Translations under genes and position numbers: made by a program
Notes under the pieces: generated by a model
Database searches by the model: none
Seen by the model: the letters and a program-made list of their open reading frames with translations, nothing else
What the model was told of the DNA's origin: nothing
NCBI GenBank assembly: GCA_007026445.1
Contig: VDMD01000003.1
Span: 2,170,001-2,234,000, forward strand
DNA: 64,000 bases
From: Schizophyllum amplum
Lineage: Eukaryota; Basidiomycota; Agaricomycetes; Agaricales; Schizophyllaceae
Direction of reading: 5' to 3'
Shown: one piece after another, positions 45,680-58,528 of the stretch
How positions within the stretch are numbered: position 1 is the stretch's first letter
Layout: every line of letters begins with the position of its first letter

Positions 45680-47547
45680 TCAAATGTAGGCGTTGCAAGA
45701 CGGGCAACGGAACCATCGCTGGCCAGGAAGGCCTTTCGAGCGTAAGACCCGCAGGTGCGACGTCAGCATGATCTTGACGGCACGTATACTGGCGTTCCGG
45801 TCGTCCTTCAGCTCGTCCAGCCACTGCTCAAAGGACTTTGGGATTGGCGCCCCCTCCCTGCCCTTGCCCGCACGCGCTGCCTTTGTCGCCTTCCTCTGCT
45901 TACGCGCCTCCGTTATCACCATCTCCAGGCTCGCTGGCGCCATGCCTGCAAACGACTTGCGCTTCAGCGGAAGGGCTGCGATCTCGTCCCAGGTGACACC
46001 CTCCGGCACGCTGTAGGCCTGCATCTCGTCGTCAATGTCAAAGTTCTTCAGCAAGCTCTTGCCGAAGCCAAAGTTATTAAAGGCGGGCATAGGACGCTTG
46101 GTGACCTCGTCCGAGAAGAGGTACCGCAGATGGGCGTGCTGCTCGTTCTCCATGATGGTCTGCTTCTCAAAGTCGTCGAGGAGGTTGACCTGCTTGCCGT
46201 GCGTCTCGAGGCATAGCACGTGCCAGATGGTGAAGCATTGGCCGCACAGTCGGACGTACTCCATATGTGCCGGGCTCCACCGCCGAGGGACTTCAGCGCC
46301 ACATTCATCTTCACCCTCGAAGCATATGTCAGTTCCAGTTCCATTGCGTTTCTGTGTCCAAGGATTAGCAGTTGGAAACATAGCAGCGCAAGACGCACGT
46401 CAATGTCCCACACGAAAAATCGGCACCAGATGGCGTTCCATTGCATGGGAGGCAGGACAAAGCACCGTGTTCCGTCTTCGTCCACCTTGATGCAGAGGTC
46501 ACCCTTCCGGATGTCAACCACACGAGGCCGAAAGCCTGTGAGATTGCCGTGAATTAGGGTGTGCGTCATTCATCAAGGAAGAAAAACGCACGACCCGCAG
46601 GTTCCGTGATAGAACCATGAACTTTAGCCCGCTGCAACAAGCCTGGGGTCACGGATGACCTCGGGATGTCGTATGGTACTGAAAAGCTGGATGAGATTGA
46701 ATGTGGACACCTTCAGAGAAAGACACACCGCGCAGTGGATGTTCGTGCTCATCGGTGACGCTTGTGAACCAAACAACCTTGGCACGATAGCCGACGTGAT
46801 AATTTTATCGTCTAGAATGGACTGACAGAAACGGTGTACTATGTTGGCGTACAGGAATTGTGGCACAGGGATGCGGAATTTGGCCTCCCATCCCAGGCTG
46901 AGACGCATCTTGGGACTGAGAACAATGTGGCTGCAGGCGTCATTGTCGCAGTCGTCCTCATCGTCATGCTCGGGGTGATTGGAGAGCGACATAGAGGCAT
47001 CCGAGTTGACGCTGACTGTAAAGCAGAGGCCATGGTATCAGCGCATGTTCTGTTACCCACCATCTGGACGTCACCTTCAGATACGTGGTCATCTACGCTG
47101 CTGTCACCCATAGAGGCGTCAGAATCGGAGTGGTCTACAAGCACGTACAGCGTTAATGCACACGTCGAGGTCCCATATCCGAATGTCACCTTTGATGCTT
47201 TCCACGTCGCTGTAGTCGCCGTCATCTTCATCGTCGCCGTCGTTGCCGTTGTTGCGGGCGGCTGCCTCATTGCGACGAAGCTCGAGCCACCGTTTCTCAG
47301 CTATACGACGACAGTCGGGCTCGAGTATGCTGTGTCTGCGACGCTGCTCTGCGTCCCAGGCCACATCCAATGGATGTCGCACTTGATCCTCGGGCAGCTC
47401 CTCATAATCAGAGTCGCTACGGTATTGCCGTCTTGGGTCGAAATCGTCCGGCGCCTCTGCAGACAGATCCAAGTCATCCGGCAGGATATCCGAGTCGGAG
47501 TCGCCAGCGAGCCTCACACGATCATTGCGATATCGGTTCAAAGGCAT
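45680..47547 (-). CDS. Split-PHD-like zinc-finger protein 1
   Basis: The six-exon minus-strand model is 47190-47547, 47057-47134, 46727-47015, 46653-46678, 46399-46535 and 45680-46351, 1560 nt or 519 residues. The start at 47547 is taken because a TATA box (47584-47589) lies ~40 nt upstream. The N-terminal half is acidic (SDSDILPDDLDL, NGNDGDDEDDGDYSD). A middle block contains KMRLSLGWEAKFRI and DLCIKVDEDGTRCF, which match the paralogue at 59446-61357. The C-terminal exon has C-x8-C, RLCGQC, WHVLC and, 175 residues later, FRCPSCNAYI, so a PHD-like C4HC3 set is split by a long helical insertion. The short exon 46653-46678 is the least certain. Probable chromatin or DNA-associated protein of the element. 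Confidence 0.6.
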
Positions 47548-48004
47548 GGGGCGGCGTGCGCGCTGTACTGCCAAGCTGCACAGTTTATAAGCAAATGCGT
47601 ATGAGAACAGTTGGCACCAAGCCCACCCAGAGTTAGTTTTGGTCAGTTTGCCCACATCGTCTAGATTAGAGACAGCGAATTCCAGAGTGTCTAGCAAATG
47701 TGGTCTCGTTAGGCAGTGCTTGCAGTGTGGATGTGCATTGCTCACTTTGTTCGATCGAACCCATTTTGTGATTAAGGCAGGAAGAGAGATGTGATGGCCC
47801 TTTGATTCATCGATCGAACGTCAGGCGCGCACGGTCACATGAGCTCTTGTCACTGTGGCATCTTACATGTCAGAATCACCATGATCGAAGGTCGAACACT
47901 TCATTAACGCGCCAGGCATAGTATATCAGATATACGTAGTTATTGCGTTGTCCTTCAGATCCTCCAGCAGCATGAGACGAGCCCCTTGGGCGCTCCGCTT
48001 GTCG
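47548..48004. promoter_or_regulatory. Intergenic with TATA box of the split-PHD gene 1
   Basis: On the minus strand TTATAAAC at 47584-47589 precedes the start at 47547. The rest up to 48004 shows no gene. Confidence 0.4.
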
Positions 48005-49659
48005 CTACCTCTCGGGAATCGGTAGCGAAGCGGCACTTTGGGCCCGTCGATAGAGTCGCCGAAACAAAGGTGCCGGATGTACATTAACATGTACACCCCA
48101 CAGTCGTTGTGGTTTGGCTGCTGAGGGATCTGTCAGCAGCGTCAGTTCCATGTGCGCTGCGCAAGAGGAACAACCCGCGTTTGCCTCCACTGTGAGCACC
48201 CAGTCGTCTGCGCAGGGGTTCGTCCAGCTGTGTTCCTTGCATAAGCAGCTGACAAAGTCCGTTACGCCCTGCAAGATAGGTCAGCAATTGTAAGGAAGAC
48301 GTGCCCAGACACACACCTTTATGACCTTGGTGACCTTGGTCTTGGGCCATTTCTCCGCCTTCGTCAAGCTGTTGTATACTTTGATCATGCCGAACTCCGG
48401 TTCGATGGTGATCAGGAAGAAGTGTTCATCAGCCGAGATTGGCAAAAACATTCTGTCCCAGATTCGGGTGCGGCCTTTTACCAAGCTCTGCCGGTCTCCC
48501 CTCAGTAACGCGCCACCGTTAACGGATATTGGCCCGTCACTCACCTTTGTCGCACGCACTGCCTTTTCTGTGTTCGTCAGAAACTTAGCACCCGCAATGT
48601 CAAAGCCTTGGAGGTACACCGTCAGCGGCAGGAGGGCATGGTTCTGAAGAGCGGGCTCGTTCTGCCATATAGCAAGAACAAAGTTGATGATCCCGTCATT
48701 GAGCCAGACCGCATGTTCCAGGCGACGAATATCCCGCTCCTCGATAGCGAACGTGCAAGGGCTCGGCAGGCGCATCACAATGTTCTGCTTGCACAGCGAA
48801 GCCACCGCCTGAGGAACAAGTCAGTCATGCGCTGCAGCCAAAGGAAAAATAAAAATAAAAAAATACAGGATTACGCACACCGTTCAATACGCTGACCACA
48901 TGCTCAGCCTTACTAGAAGTGACAAAGAGTACGCGCGCGTAGTTGATGTTGGCGGCCAAGCAGCGGGTCATCGTGACGCGCTCGTCAAACTGGCCCCGAA
49001 AGTCGCAGAGGACACGCAGATGGTCAACGGGGCAGACATCTACTGCGCAAGACAGCAGGCGCTGGACAGCTGCTCCCGCAACGGCGGACGTCTGCAGGCG
49101 CAAGACGTCGCTCCCAACAGCGTCGTAGTCGGTATAGGTCCCCGAGGACAAGCGCGCGTATACACTGGACAAGGCTCTCTCGATAAGAACGTCCCGCTCG
49201 GCGTCCATAATGTCACCCAGCATGTGCGCGCGCGTCCATTCCTGCAGGGAGATGCCCACAGCCTTTAGGGCCTCGACGAAGTTGGCTGGCAGAAGAGTGT
49301 CACTGTCGTAAGCAAGATCGGGCAGCCAGTCTGCCTGCCAGACCTCCATATCGCCTGATGGCTGGCTCCCGCGTCCCCGCTTGCTGTCCTTGATGCTGTC
49401 CTTGTTGCTATCCTCGTCACTGCTGCTGTCCTTGTCGCTCTCAACGTACTTGGACGGGCGAGGGACAAATGTACGCCCCTCCTCTGCAGCCTTTCTTGCG
49501 CGCAGCCTGTGTAAAAAAGGGCTGGTTAGGCCCATCATACAACAGGATCTGCGCTGCTTACCTTTGTTGCCGCAAAGCATGCTTTTTTTTTTCTTCTTTT
49601 TCCTGCTCCTCCGTCATATTCGCACGGCGTTTCGCAGCCCGTTTGGCACTACTTGACAT
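48005..49659 (-). CDS. Ulp1-like (C48) cysteine protease
   Basis: Minus-strand exons 49562-49659, 48879-49506, 48317-48808 and 48005-48268 give 1482 nt, 493 residues, all in phase. The N-terminus is a basic/acidic helix (MTEEQEKEEKKK), then Asp/Ser-rich linkers (SDKDSSSDEDSNKDSIKDS). The C-terminal ~250 residues fit the Ulp1/SENP protease fold: DIRRLEHAVWLNDGIINFVL is the typical entry helix, RIWDRMFLPISADEHFFLIT carries the catalytic His, and DWVLTVEANAGCSSCAAHM is where Gln and Cys are expected. The usual Asp after His is Asn (VYNSL) and the Gln is Glu, so activity is uncertain. Ulp1-like proteases often accompany fungal and plant DNA transposons. SUMO or another ubiquitin-like protein would be the substrate. 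Confidence 0.7.
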
Positions 49660-50710
49660 GCTCTGATGGTTGGTATTAGGCACGTGTCAGGATCAGAAGT
49701 GAGTGGTGCTCAACGGAAGACCCAAGCGCAGATTTTCAAGTTAGGAGTCGACGGTCCAAGACAAGGGCCGGCGATCACACGCTTGTCGTCACGCGTGCGG
49801 TCGGTTCCCACGCATGCACGGGCGAGGATCATTTTCGTATAGAAGCTTTCATTGGGTAGTGGTGGTAAAGAGCGCACTATGTACATCCTTCCGGGTTGCC
49901 AATCATGCGAACAACTATCGTGCAGCGTTGTTGAACCAAGGGTTCCGGACAGTGCCATCAGGAGAGTTGGCGCCACCGAGCACATGTCAGTATGACACGC
50001 AATACCCCCTTGCACATTCTCATCCAACACAATACCTTTCCCAGGTACAGATACAAACAGATACAAGGTTATTGCCAAGGCTTCTGTGTCGCCCGCGCAG
50101 AGTCCGGTTGACCGGGGCCGGCCGACCGGGCGGTCGCATGTGGTCGCACGCAGCCGCACGCAGCCGCACGCAAAAGTCGTGCATCACCTTACACAAGTCG
50201 GTATTGTCTTAGCTGGCACTCCGAGGATGGACACATGTTTCTACGCATCCTAGCGTCCACTATTATACCAAATATAAGCTCTCCTCCGTCGTCTTCGCAA
50301 ACCCGACCAGCCCCGGCCGACCGGGTGCTCACACGCGGTCGCACACAAATATTCTTGCCTTGGCGGACACGAATTTATGTGGCACCAGGTACAGTATATA
50401 GATCATATGATAGCCATCATCTATGCCTCTTCGCTGCCCACCGCACAGCCAGACCAACCGGGCGTGGCCCAGGTGGTCGCACACAGAAACTCCGCACCAC
50501 TGGGCAAAAGTCTGTGTTGCATTGGACAGTGCTTTATGCCTTTTTACGGTACTGTGGTCATCGGCATCCGCTTCCATGGCACACACGGACCCCACTTGAT
50601 CAGCGTGTGCGTTGGGCATATGTATAAGCTTATGTCGACAGTATTATCTCTCATCGGGGACTAGCACAATTGCCAAGAGAGTATATATATATATAAGGTA
50701 CGGTGTACCA
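49660..50710. repeat. Intergenic with two palindrome-decamer modules
   Basis: At ~50100-50290 lies GTTGACCGGGGCCGGCCGAC, then GGTCGCA(T/C)G and GCAGCCGCAC decamers, GTCGTGCATCACCTTA, and finally CTAGCGTCCACTA. A second, weaker module follows at ~50300-50500 (CCCGGCCGACCGGGTGC, then CACACGCGGTCGCACAC). The order matches the modules at 58.8 and 62-63 kb. No gene is seen. Confidence 0.65.
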
Positions 50711-51167
50711 TTAGAAGCAATGGTCGCTACAGCGCCGCTCAGAGCATGCAGAGCACGGGCAATGATCGTACTTTGCGTCTATATCATCCAAAGCAAGAGG
50801 TGCAGTTAGGAAAACGAGAAAACTGTTTTCACGCATGCCAACGCATGGCAGAACACCATTGTATGTGCAGGGGTCGCTGAAGTCCAAGAAATAGGGGACA
50901 AATCCCTGCACGTGTATGCAGTAATAGCAGTACTGGTACCTTCCTCTGGGAGTTCATCAGCCCAACGTCAATTGTGGCAAGCGCAGACACGCACCCACTT
51001 CTAAGCCCTAGCTGCCGCAGCGCATCGTACAGAATACGCATCGGTGAATGTGCAAAGGTGACTTCGTGCTGGATCGGCACTCTGACGGTCAGGACTACCT
51101 TGAGACGTCCGATGGATACCGTGCAAACGTAGTCCTGTCCGGGCAGCAGCCAATCAGCAGGGGGCAT
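50711..51167 (-). CDS. Hypothetical 140-residue protein, uncertain splice
   Basis: Minus-strand exons 50940-51167 and 50711-50905 join in phase across a 34-nt GTACC...GCAG intron, shorter than others here. Without splicing the frame ends at 50829. The protein begins MPPADWLLPGQDYVC, has VSIGRLKVVLTVRVPIQHEV and MRILYDALRQLGLRSG, then YFLDFSDPCTYNGVLPC, and ends in the Cys-rich HCPCSACSERRC. No family recognised. Upstream coding exons toward 51.6 kb are possible. Confidence 0.35.
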
Positions 51168-51901
51168 CGGAACTGTGCCATGTCGTGTTAGGCGCAACAG
51201 CCACAGCCTGCAAGGGAAAGGGAATGCTCACCGCGAACAAGTTTATACATGACAGCAGCGTTTGGCCAGCGAAGCACCCGCCCAGCCCGTCGTTTTATCC
51301 AGGCCGTCGAAGAGAATATTACACCATCAGCTCTGACTGTGCTTACGCAGCGCAAGCGCCATATTTAGCTTTGGTAACCTCGCCCTGGCCTCCGAGAAAA
51401 CATGACACCATTTTGAATGGCAACAGTATCGGCCCACACACCGTTGAGTTTCCAAAGGCGGTATTGTCGCGCCGTGCCAAGACTCTGTGATTCCCACAAT
51501 TTCCCATCCAAAATAGCCCAATGCGGCAACCGCCCTACCATCAATGATCGCGCAGTATGTGGTATCAACAAAGATGCTAACATTCTCACACTAAGCCATC
51601 AATATGTTCCTGATTTGGAAATATCAATGTTTCACATTTGTTCCGTCCCACGGCGCAACTGGCAACAGCGTCCAAATTTGGCAACAGGTATACCATCAAG
51701 GTGCGACGTCCCACGGATGAGACACGCATGAAGTGAACATTTGCACCCGGCTGGCCGATGAACCAATAGAATAATCAGGACTTTGTGGCATCACTTCTGC
51801 CTGCGCAGTTCATAAATACCGACCGTGCGGATGGAGCGATCTTTTTCCAAACCTCTCATTGCTCTTAGTGCACTCTGACATCGGGCCCATCTCCAGTCGT
51901 C
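51168..51901. promoter_or_regulatory. Upstream region of the recombinase-helicase gene
   Basis: CATAAATA at 51811-51818 lies ~85-90 nt before the ATG at 51902 and is a plausible TATA box. The minus strand has short frames near 51.37-51.6 kb (WAILDGKLWESQSLG) that might be an exon of the previous gene. Otherwise nothing is seen. Confidence 0.4.
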
Positions 51902-54900
51902 ATGTCCCAGCCTGCCAGTCAACCACCGTCTCAATCAGGTTATACATCGGGGCACCAGGTATGGCTTTCATCATGCGTGTTTGGAAAGCCAGCCTCTGAT
52001 TTCTACATCAGCACATTCCCTGCAAGGGGTATTCCGACCTCGTCACGACATCTGTTCTCCGAACTATTGACCTCGCTTGGAACAAAGAGGCCAAAGTTCT
52101 CATCTGCCTCTACCACAACTGCATGGTCGGAGCGGAGGTTGGCAAGGTCATGTATCATCGCAATAAGCACCACGCCGACGACAAACCGACTTTGAAAAAG
52201 GAGTCGATTGAGCAAAGCTTACAGACCTTTGGTCCCCAGGCTACCATTGTCCCAGCACGCGAGCCTCGTCCACCCATCCAGGGCATCACAGCTATGGACG
52301 CGCATTCATGCGCAAACTGCGCCCTGGCGCAAAAGGATGAACACCAAGTGACCCATCTGCACAACAAGAAGCCCGGGAAGAAAGCCTTGCCCCAGTGTAC
52401 GGAGGCCGCACCTGAACGCTGTGTCGCCCAGAAGCTGAGTACCAAGGTGCTGTTCAAGGTGACCGACTGGCCCAATCAGCCCTGCACCAACACGGGCATG
52501 GTTGTTGAGGAACGCGCGGGCGTCCCTGGCCCATGCGAGGACGACCTTCATATGCTGGACATGCTGCTCACTTTCTCTGTCACCGACTTCTGTGCCGGGG
52601 TTGAGAAGGACGAGCGCATGATCAGCCCTCTCCTGGTGCGCACCAAGTGGCACGAGATGGTCACGGAGGAGACGGCTAGGAGGCTTGTCGAGCTGGGCGC
52701 TGCTCCTACGGAAGCCCAATGGCCGCACGGGCAGCAAAGTGTTGTGTCGTACTTTACACATGTATGTCCTCCCTTCTCTGCATCATCATTGTACTCGCTC
52801 ACGGCCTGTTTTCTTAGGCACAGAGCTTACTGTCAACCATGAGTGTACTGTGCCGGCAACAGCTGAACAGCCATAGCGCCAAGTGAGTTTGCCCAGTGTT
52901 GTGCAGATAGTCTGTCTGACCTCTTTTGTTCAGTGAGATCGACAGAAAGCCTCTGGGGAGCCTGCAAGCCGACGAAAGCGTGGTCGACTACTCCCGGACG
53001 GTGACGAGGATGCTTGGCGCAATGATCAAGCCGGACGCGGACGCGTACGGTCTGGTGCGAGGTCCAGAGTGGCCGCAACTTCTGGACGCTCTGCGCAATC
53101 AGCCGACCCATGAGAACATCCACGCAGTTCTTGTGAAGCTGTGGCACTCCGACCACACGGTGGACCCCACGGAACGTTTCCTTGCGCTGCTCGCTGCCAG
53201 GAAGGATGGCACGTTCGCGTCAGCCAAGAACATGACGCAACCGCTGGCGCACCTTACCCGCTGCATCCAACTCTGCACCGCATTTGAATTCGATCTACGG
53301 CGCTCGGCTGCCTGCGACAATGCTGAAGACGAATTGACGCCCCAGGCAAGCGTCGACATCCTGAAGCCTCTTCTGCACTACACGCAGGAGAACAACACAT
53401 CCCCGTTCGCCATTATCCGGTCTCTCCAACACTACTGCTCGGCGATCTCGTTTGCGCAGGCAGCCAACCCGACTGTTGTATGGGCTAACGATAAGCACGA
53501 CACACTCCTGTACAACGGCCAGCCGATCAAGCTTGACAGCCTGCCAAAGGTCATCGAGGAGCTTCAGGGCACGGTGCTGGGCCTGATAGAGAAGATCAGC
53601 CACGGAGTCGACGTGTCCTTTGACCCGACGGAGTTGCAGGACAGGCTGACGAGCACTGCGAAAGGTTACTCTGCCTTCTCCCTTGAAGACCAGCCGAGAT
53701 TGAAGGCCCGGTACGCAACGTTCGCGCAGGAGTGGCTGACCAAGAGCGGCATCATTCGTGACGACAGCCATTCGATGGACTACAAGTTGGCTCGGGAATT
53801 CTTGCACGACCTTGCGGAGCTCGAGACCGCCCTGCTCGTCCTTACACACCTGTGTTCAGGAGGCCCTGCGCGTGGCCCTGAGCTACTCACCATGAGAGTG
53901 AGGAACACGGCAACTCGTCAGCGCAGCCTGTACTTGGTTGGCTCCTGTCTTACGTTCATTCGCGGGTACAGCAAAACGACAAGCAACACCGGCCAGGACA
54001 AGGCCATCCCGAACGCCCTGGACGCGTTCACAAACACCGCGACATTCATAACCCAATCCTTCTTCCGCCCTGCCGCATGCTCCATCTCTCCGCACGTGTT
54101 TCGTGATAGGCCCGACCAGGTCGTCCTTGATTACGCCAACATGGCGTTCATGAACTTTGGTGGCCCTTTCACTGACGATGATCTCAGGCAAGCCCTCACG
54201 TCTGCGACGTTGCGTATTGTCGGCATGCCGGTCACTCTGCACCCCTGGCGCCACGCCTATGTGGAGGTCAATCGCTTTTATCGCCCCCAGATTTCTACCG
54301 AGCCCGTCAGCAGCCAGGCCATGGGCCCCGCCACTCGACAGATGGGACATACACCCTTGACCGAGACGATGCACTATGCCGTACCGGAGGAGGCGCTCGC
54401 GAAGCTGTCCACTCCCGTCCTTCACGTCATGATGGAGACATCGTATGAGTGGCAGAGGCTCCTTGGCCTCGTTCCAGGCTCTGTTTTCCGGGCCAACCTC
54501 AAGGACGTCACGATCGACAAGTTCGACCGCTTCGTTGAGGAGGGAGAGTGTACACGCGTGCCTTCGTGGAAGTACCATCCAGAACCTGCCAACCCCGTCC
54601 TCGATGGCATCAAAAGTCTGGCGACCCTCATGCAAACGGTGCAGACGGACCTTGGCGCGTTGAAGGCCGAGTGCGCATCTCTGCGGGACACCATCAACAA
54701 CCTCGTCGACGCCCCGCAGCAGCACTGGCCCTCTGCCCAGCCCAGACCGTTATCCCGGACGGCGTCTCCACCTGCGCAACAGGGTCAGCCTCTTTGTAAT
54801 TTATTGCCCTTATGCACATTCTCACCTGGCCCCATAGTTGATGAGGATGACACCTTTCATGCCCCACAACCGACGATTCCGTCATCCGACAGCTTCAGCT

Positions 54901-57900
54901 CAGTCTCTGATATATTCCTGACTGTTCCAGGTGAGTTAGGATGTACACAGAAAGATATGACATCCTGACGACACCCGTAGACAAGTTGTGGCACGGCAAA
55001 GCCGCTGACCAAGAGCAGCGCCACCATGAGATGCGCATGAGTGGTCGTGCAGAGGACGATCACGAGCAGCAGGACCAGCACGAGCACGCCCGCCAGGAGA
55101 AGTTGCGGATCAGCCAGCAGGAGACAGAGTCCGCGCTTAGGGAGGCAGCGCGCAGGCAAGAGCAGGAGTCCGCACGCCTCCAGGCAGCCCGGCGCGAGCA
55201 GGAGGAGAAGGAGGAGTACGAGCGCCAGCAACAGCAGTACGAGCGCGAAAGGGAAGCGCGTGAGGCTGCGGTTCGCGAGGAGTCGTTGCGCGTGCAGCAA
55301 GCACGCGCCAGCGCAGCGCTCAACGAGAAGCGCGCTGGCCAGCAGCGCATTCACGAGCAGCAGCTTGCCCTCGAGCGGCAGCGCGCCGAGGTGCAGCAGC
55401 GCGCCGAGGTGCAGCAGCGCGCCGAGGTGCAGCAGCGCGCCAACGGGCAGCGCGCCAACGAGTGGATCCAACAGGATCCATTCGCTCCCACCCAGACACA
55501 GCAGAACCCGTTCCCTGCCACCCAGGACGCATTCGCCAACACCCTGCGCTCGAAGATGGAGGTGCTTGAGTTGGAGAGGATTAAGCTTGCGCAACAGAGT
55601 AATGCCCTTGAGCAAAAGCAGACACAGAGGGAAATCGAACATCACGAACGTCGGCGCGGGCAATCTTCCCACAACTCTCAGCCAAGAGTTACAACTCAGT
55701 CACGGTCTAGGGGTACGCCGCTGGCGAAGCGCAAATCCGAGGAGCAGATAGATGAAGACGCTGGTGCCAACCCGCCAGGTTCTAACGCCAACAAGCGCCC
55801 GCGCGTGAATATCGACACCCCCGATGTTCGCTATGGATCCATTACGCCCCTCTCGTATGGCACGTCCACCCCAACCCCAGCCTCTCGATCACACCGTCGG
55901 TCAACGTCGCTCACGTCACGGACACCGGAGCCTGCGTCCTGCATGCGTGCGACGCAGACGTTCTTCAACCCTGCAAACAGTACCATGTCTCGCACACCGA
56001 AAAAGCCGTCGTTCAAGAAGAGCACCGACAGCTTGCTCAGTCACGCGTTGCACAACAGCCAAGGGCCATCCACACAGCGCACTCCGTTGTCACATGCCAC
56101 ACCCTCATCGCCAGGTGCATCGCAGTCCACGTCGCGTCCTAGGTCATTTCCCCAGTCGACACCCTCCAACCGCGCTGTGTCGCCATCTGTCGTACCGACA
56201 TCACCGATCACCCAGTCGGACGCCAACCAAGGTGCGCGCGTATGTTCTCTCCACTGCCACACTGATTTATCTGACCAATTTTTTTTTTTTTTGCTCTCAA
56301 TCTCATGCAGTCATCTATATAAATCCCGTTGATGGTAAGCATCTTGCTCGCGTTTGTCAGTGAAACCTCCTGCTAATGATGCTTCGCAGAGTTCCGGCCT
56401 TACGGTTTCCGCGACCGGACATACGAGCCGGAGCAGCCTATCAACCCGGACGACCTCCTCCACCTTCTCAACAAAGCGCTCAATGCTCCCAAAGGAACAC
56501 AGTATGTGTGGAAGTCCGCAGGACAGTACGGTGGTGCGAAAGGCATGGCGGAGTGCAATCGCGACATGATGATCATATTGGCCACCGGCATTGGGAAGAC
56601 CGCCATGACGCTCCTCAACACGTTTGCAGAGATGGGAGTCACCGTCATCATCCTGCCCCTGATCGCTCTGTCGATGCACTGGCAGCAAATCTGCAACGCT
56701 GCCGGGGTTCCGTACGTCTTGTACGATGGCAAACGCGAAACCAACTTCACTCTCAAGGATATCGAAGGGCACGAAGCCCGAGTCGTCCTGATCTCGGTTG
56801 ACGTTGCTGTCACCCGAGCTTGGCAGGACGTCGTGCAGACAGAGATCATCAGCAAGGGCACGTTCGTTCAGAGAATCGTTGTCGACGAGGTGCAGGTGGT
56901 TCCGGGGCACAGTCACTTTCGCGAAAAGTTTAACCGCCTGTTTGTGTCCCGCTTTTCCGCGTCACCGTGGATTCTCTTGTCGGCAACCATCCCCCCCATC
57001 GCGGTTCCCTACTACGAGGAGCAGTTCGGCATGGAGAACCCCCTTGTCATCCGTGAGATGACGGATCGCCCCGAGATCGAGTATGTCGTTGCCCGTCATC
57101 AGTGGTTCAACTACGCGTCGTCTGGCAGCGAGCTGCACCACACCATCAGCGAGTGGAAGAAGAACGCGGAGGAGAAGGACCGATACATCATCTTTGTCAC
57201 CAGCATCGAAGAAGGCAAGGCCATCTCGAAGGCGCTTAAAGTTGACTTCTACTACTCCAACGTCGAAAGAAACTCCACGACCTCCGACAGCAAGACCCTC
57301 GTCACAAAGGAGTGGATCTGGGCCGACTTCATAGCTGGTGCCTATGGAAAAACCGGTCTGGTCGCCACATCTGCCCTGTCCGCTGGCACCGATTGTCGTC
57401 ACATCACTCTTGTCATCCATCTCGGCACACCACGCTCCCTTGTCGACTATCTGCAAGAGACCGGTCGCGGAGGCAGAGATGGTCGTCACTGCAAGGCGTT
57501 GATGTTTCCATCCAGCAACATGCCGCCAAAGCCCAAGAAGTGCATGCCAAACGAGCTGACCATTGCCGGCTACGAGCAGATGAAGGCCATCCTATATGAC
57601 ATCCCGCACCTGCCTCTCTCGGACCCCCAACGGTGCATGCGGTACCATCTCGACGTTTTCGCCGACGGCAAGGCGTGGACGTGCATTCAGATCGACGGTG
57701 CTGTTCTCTGTCATCTGTGCTTCGAAGGTCAGTCGCATTGCATCTTGCATATCACCACCTTGTCTCATAACCTACACAGCCAAAATCCAGTCCTTCGACC
57801 TACGCAGCCGTCATGACCAGCAGGTTGTCGTCAGTCGAGAACTCTACCCTCCTGTGCCATGCTCCAGCGTCAAGCAATTTCAAAACAAATCGCTGAATGC

Positions 57901-58528
57901 TGTGAAAGCTGGAATGCTGGAAGCGTTTGGCTTCAAGCACCAGCGCGCTCAAAAGGCCTGGAACGACGCCAACGCCGCCGCGTATGCCTACTTCGACCAC
58001 TTGCGCACTGCGCAGTCACGGCTCGCCGGCGCCTGCGGCTACTGCTGGTTCAAGCAGAAGATGGCGCCCGAGGAGGACGTGCTCGACATGCACCATTCTT
58101 ACGAGGATTGCAGAGGCGGCCTTAACATGCAGCCTTGGAGGCGCGGCGCCTTCATCGCAGGGCAATACGCCCTGAGATCAACGAGCGGCGAGAAGGTGCC
58201 GTATGTGTGCTATGTTTGCCACATCGGCCCCGGCAAGGGGAACATGCTGCACGCCGACATCAGAGGCAAAACCAACGGCAACCTCAAGGGCGAGGCACGA
58301 CTCAAGCTCCATCCCCTCGAGCACTTCGTCATTCCCCTGTTAATCGCCATCAAATTCCACCCACAGGTCTCTGTGCAGGCAGCCAAGTTTCTGGAGATCA
58401 CAGACGAGTGGGACAGTGAGGCCAGTGCTATCAAATGGTTGAAGACGCGACTATATAACACTGACCAGCGCAGAGACATTCCTGTAGGGTCACGGTTGCT
58501 GGAATTTGCGATAGAACACCTTATATAG
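51902..58528 (+). CDS. Tyrosine recombinase-RecQ-like helicase fusion, 2058 residues
   Basis: Nine exons: 51902-51958, 52012-52761, 52818-52882, 52934-54783, 54838-54930, 54981-56231, 56311-56334, 56390-57727 and 57780-58528. They total 6177 nt, all GT-AG and in phase. (1) Residues 50-136 hold two C2H2-type fingers (C51/C56/H68/H72 and C119/C122/H130/H134), like the OrsD family. (2) Residues ~300-800 are a tyrosine recombinase: GPARGPEL (Arg 604), HPWRH (His 727, Arg 730), MGHT (His 763) and HYAV (Tyr 772), the last two nine apart as in active enzymes. (3) Residues ~940-1130 are a Gln/Glu/Arg coiled coil with three exact RAEVQQ repeats. (4) The RecQ-like helicase has GIGKT (Lys 1433), DEVQ (1529), SATIPP and QETGRGGRDG (1719). 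(5) The C-terminus is a C-x2-C...H-x4-C...C-x2-C zinc domain (1895-1956). All catalytic residues are present, so it looks functional. It probably cuts, joins and unwinds the ends of the element that encodes it. Confidence 0.88.

Noticed and set aside
46834..47604. Plus-strand frame of 256 residues with hydrophobic stretches resembling membrane segments
   Set aside because: It lies opposite the acidic exons of split-PHD gene 1. Antisense of Asp/Glu-rich codons gives Val/Ile-rich protein, which explains the apparent membrane segments.
53883..54725. 280-residue minus-strand frame opposite the recombinase domain
   Set aside because: It overlaps the region that encodes the recombinase catalytic residues on the plus strand; the product has no recognisable domain.
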